Shown: one piece after another, positions 61,031 to 64,000 of the stretch | Numbering within the stretch: the first letter of the stretch is position 1 | Layout of the letters: each line of letters starts with the position of its first letter | Assembly: GCA_029204045.2 (NCBI GenBank) | Contig: CM055073.1 | Coordinates: forward strand, 22,638,502-22,702,501 | Source of the DNA: Tillandsia leiboldiana | Taxonomy: Eukaryota; Streptophyta; Magnoliopsida; Poales; Bromeliaceae | DNA length: 64,000 nt | Direction: 5' to 3' | The notes under the pieces: generated by a model | Told to the model about the DNA's origin: nothing | The model's database searches: none | Seen by the model: the letters and a program-made list of their open reading frames with translations, nothing else | Position numbers and translations under genes: made by a program

Positions 61031-63447
61031 CTAGCCACCAAACTTTTATCAAGGTTTCACTTTGCACCCTAATCTTTTAAAATGAACTCATGACCCGCAT
61101 AAACTTCTAGAAATATACAAAATCTGATGTTGCTTTTTACCGATGAATAAACAATATGAATGCCAGATAACGGATTTCTGAACCCACATATGCACTAAAG
61201 AAACGAATTAGAGCTTACAATTTAACAAAACGAATAATTATACCTTTCATAATCGAGCTCATATTAATAGCAAAGATCCTTTTCAGGTGGAAAGGAACTT
61301 TCTTATGCCAAATTTCTTGTCCAAAGATATTGACTTAGTGCCTATAAGTCATCTTTCTGTCACTGAAGTGAACATCAAATGATGAAATATGCCAAGTTGG
61401 CACATTATTAGAAGTTCAGGGTGTGCATTAAGCTTACTTTCAAAGAGTACGGGCCAAAGTGAAACTTCGGCAGATGCTCACTGGCTACTAGTGCAATTAA
61501 CCCAAACAAAATAACACTGCCAGCTGAAGCTCTAGTATACCTAAATCAACAAAATAAGTAAGTAATATAGACTACATTCCTGTGAAAGGATAATCAAATA
61601 TGAGATGGTATTTGATGGTAGAATTGGGTTATAACTTATAAGCCAACACCTAGACAAAAGTCTGCTAACCAATATATGCCTCTCAAGGCATAATTGTCCA
61701 TGGCCTATTAGCCTAACATGAATGCAAAGCTAATTGTTGTTCCTGAATATAAGTTTATAGCTAACATTTCTACATTTCCTTATCATTCATTAGGCTCCAC
61801 ATCCATCACCTAACTGATGCCCTCGTAGGGGGCATGCAACAATTCCAATCAACATATTCGGCCAGATGATGAAGTTGTTTTGAGAGGAAACAAAATGAGT
61901 ACTAATTCCATGATGCATAGAAGTTTGATATTGAGTGCAGGAGAGCAGAGTGGACTGCTCACCAGCAAGGAAGAGAGGGGGCGGAGGGCCGCCTCTTTCA
62001 CTGCTGTCCAGAGAGCAGAGGGGATGTCCTCCTGCCTCTCACATAAAAGTGGGGAAGGGGAGCCCCCTCCCTCACCTGCTGGGTTGTAGGATTCACACAC
62101 ACACACACACACACACAAAGAGAGGGCATTTTGGTCCGAAATTCTAAAAGTGGTCCATTAGTGGAAAAAAATGAAAAATTGGATAACATTGGATTCCCAC
62201 TATATTCACTATATTTATTCCTATCTGTTTTGCATGTGCACCTACTTACTGCATATGCACTACGTCGTAGCTTAGCTTGCTTGCAGGCTAGATCCACTTT
62301 TAGAACGTTGTACATTAGTAATCTTCTATAGCATCTCATTCTTTCATCTTATGTTAGTAGTTTAGTACTAAACAAGTCAACACAATTATATTTGAGGACA
62401 GATCAGAATGAAAAAGAGTGTCTTTCAGGCTAAACCTAAACTAAGCTAGACCTCTCTTTCGCACCATGCTTCAATCTCGAACCTCCGGCCCAAACCAGCT
62501 CCTTGTCATCTATAACTCTAATCAAACTTTATTAACAAGCGGAAAGGAAAATACCTATTTCACTATTTCTGCAAAGTGCAAAATTTTACAAACAAACCAA
62601 TGGGACGAACGTACTGACCCGCCATATCATATTATACAACATAACAGCTAGGAAACTTGTTATATTCCAATAATATACCTGATAAATTTCAAAGTCCTCA
62701 AGTTTTACTTCACTAAAACACTTCTAGACTAAAAAAGTAAAATCTAAGTAGCAAAAAATTTCCATCAAAAGAACTTTAACGATTTCGTAATCTATTTCAT
62801 ACTGTCAAAAGAATTCCAACTTCGAACAATCAGAAAGCATCGTCTGCAATGATAAACTTTAATCCTCCTAAAATTTAAAAACGGATATAAAAGAATGAAA
62901 GAGTTGCTCAAAGACTTTAATAAACTGTATAAATTTTTTATATTAATATGTAAATAAAAATAAGAGCTAACATGTTACAGGAATTGATGAATCATGTTAA
63001 GTAAGAGATAACCATTAAAAGGAAGTATCACTATGATAAGAGCTCTAATCTTTGACACAACCCAATACTATCGTTATGATAAGGAAAAATAAAGCAGCAA
63101 AAAACAGAAAGATCTTGGGTTATTGACAAAGTTTATGCATCACAAGTGCTGGCAATCGAAAGATTCCAATTAACAAGTGCGGGTGAACTAATTGTAAGGA
63201 AATTTTCAGAATTTCTCAGGTGGGGTAGTTTCATAATTGTGGAAGCGACAAGTGATACTAGAGTTCTGATTGTTATCACAAGATAACTGAACTTTTACTT
63301 GCAACGTTACAGGCCAAGGTATAGTACCAGTAAGTTTTCTCAAGGGGGCATTTCACATGTATCCTTCCAGATATACAAAACCTCACGTAATGTTTAAATG
63401 TTAAATAATCCTACACATGCCCAGAGTTTTAAATTCTCTATGTATGC
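61031..63447. other. Resumed upstream intron, no exon seen
   Basis: AT-rich DNA continuing the sequence left of 21096. I searched the minus strand for the BZW exon that should precede VKTWAKLL and found none. A (CA)n run lies at 62093-62117, and a purine-rich GC block of unknown origin at 61930-62085. No ORF worth calling. Confidence 0.55.
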
Positions 63448-63455
63448 CCCTGCTG

Positions 63456-63800
63456 CAAGGATTTAAGTGCTGTGGCACAGGTTCATGCTATATAAACTTG
63501 TCGGCACGGTACGGCACGGTGCGTACCAAGAGGTGCCGATGAGTGTCAGTCACAAAAAATACATGTGTGCCTACACATAATGCCATGAAATATTTATTTT
63601 CTTTAACAACAAAATTTTTTAATTACTTATTATGTATCTTATTAAATATTTTGAACTTTATTAAGAAAATTATATAGTAATTTAAAGAAAAAAAGATTTT
63701 CAGCTGTGCTATCGGCACGGGAACTGTATCATGCCGGTATCTTGTTGACACGATACGGCACGATAGATACGGACCATCCCGATGGATACTTAAATCCTTG
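63456..63800. mobile_element. hAT-like MITE, 345 bp
   Basis: Perfect 8-bp duplication CCCTGCTG (63448-63455, 63801-63808). Inverted ends CAAGGATTTAAGTGC and ATACTTAAATCCTTG. No coding capacity. The cleanest copy of the family in the window. Confidence 0.94.
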
Positions 63801-64000
63801 CCCTGCTGTCAATTTCCACTAGCCTTTTCCTACAGCAAATAAAACTTTTTAATTTTTTAAAGCAATTTTCTTTTATTTTGTAAATTCGTATTTGATTCAG
63901 GCTTAAATCATTTAATTTTAGTTGGTTTGGCTAACCAAAATTTTTCTCCAATAAACATAAAAACAAACCCAAAAAGACCTTTCGTCTTTCCAAAAAACGC

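Noticed and set aside
61849..62118. Minus-strand ORF starting with Cys-Val repeats
   Set aside because: Its start is the (CA)n microsatellite and the rest shows no family motif. It does not match the missing BZW exon.
62466..64000. Upstream exons of the BZW-type gene near the right edge
   Set aside because: Checked the minus strand for the segment expected before VKTWAKLL and found no matching frame with an adjacent GT donor.

Overview
This window is nuclear DNA from a flowering plant. The evidence is plant LTR retrotransposon lineages with tRNA-iMet primer sites, MULE and hAT-type elements, long (TA)n tracts, spliceosomal GT-AG introns and no prokaryotic gene layout. The species cannot be fixed from the sequence. 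A monocot is a plausible guess only.

The one host gene I can support lies on the minus strand. Its last two coding exons (20646-20438 and 13400-13331) encode the C-terminal W2 domain of an eIF5-mimic protein (BZW/5MP family). A 7.0 kb intron separates them. The next upstream exon is not in the window, so the preceding intron, if the gene is intact, exceeds 43 kb. Nearly everything from 13.4 to 63.8 kb is therefore probably intronic and mostly transposon.

Left flank (1-8.2 kb): a decayed MULE transposase, a 154-bp-LTR TRIM, a minus-strand Ty3/gypsy pol fragment split by a very young copia-derived element (3166-6485, TSD ATCAA), and a long minus-strand LTR with its polypurine tract. From 8.4 to 12.1 kb is a cluster of short MITEs, each sitting in (TA)n/(GA)n microsatellites. 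The 13.4-20.4 kb intron holds a non-autonomous LTR element (14382-18036) and two hAT-like elements with exact 8-bp TSDs.

From 21101 to 61025 a single Ty3/gypsy Tat-lineage element (minus strand, TSD ATTTG) has been inflated to about 40 kb by nested insertions. (1) A Tekay/Del-like chromovirus (21467-32625, TSD AGTGG) sits inside its 3' LTR and itself carries a TRIM palindrome and a solo LTR. (2) An LTR-derived insertion whose two ends are the same LTR start in inverted orientation (33126-46878, near-TSD CCCAT/CCTAT) holds a SIRE-like copia (34322-45263, TSD GGCAC), which in turn holds a 3'-end fragment of a sister copy. (3) A 2.56 kb solo LTR (51151-53711, TSD CCACA) splits the second RNase H. 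(4) A hAT MITE and a complete TRIM sit in the gag region. The Tat element also carries an antisense, apparently intron-containing gene between pol and the 3' LTR.

All transposon proteins seen are broken. The most unusual items are the inverted-ended LTR insertion, the antisense intron-bearing ORF, the TRIM palindrome, the microsatellite-seeking MITE cluster, and a reiterated TCCGGA box that sits upstream of TATA boxes in two LTR families and upstream of an internal retrotransposon ORF.
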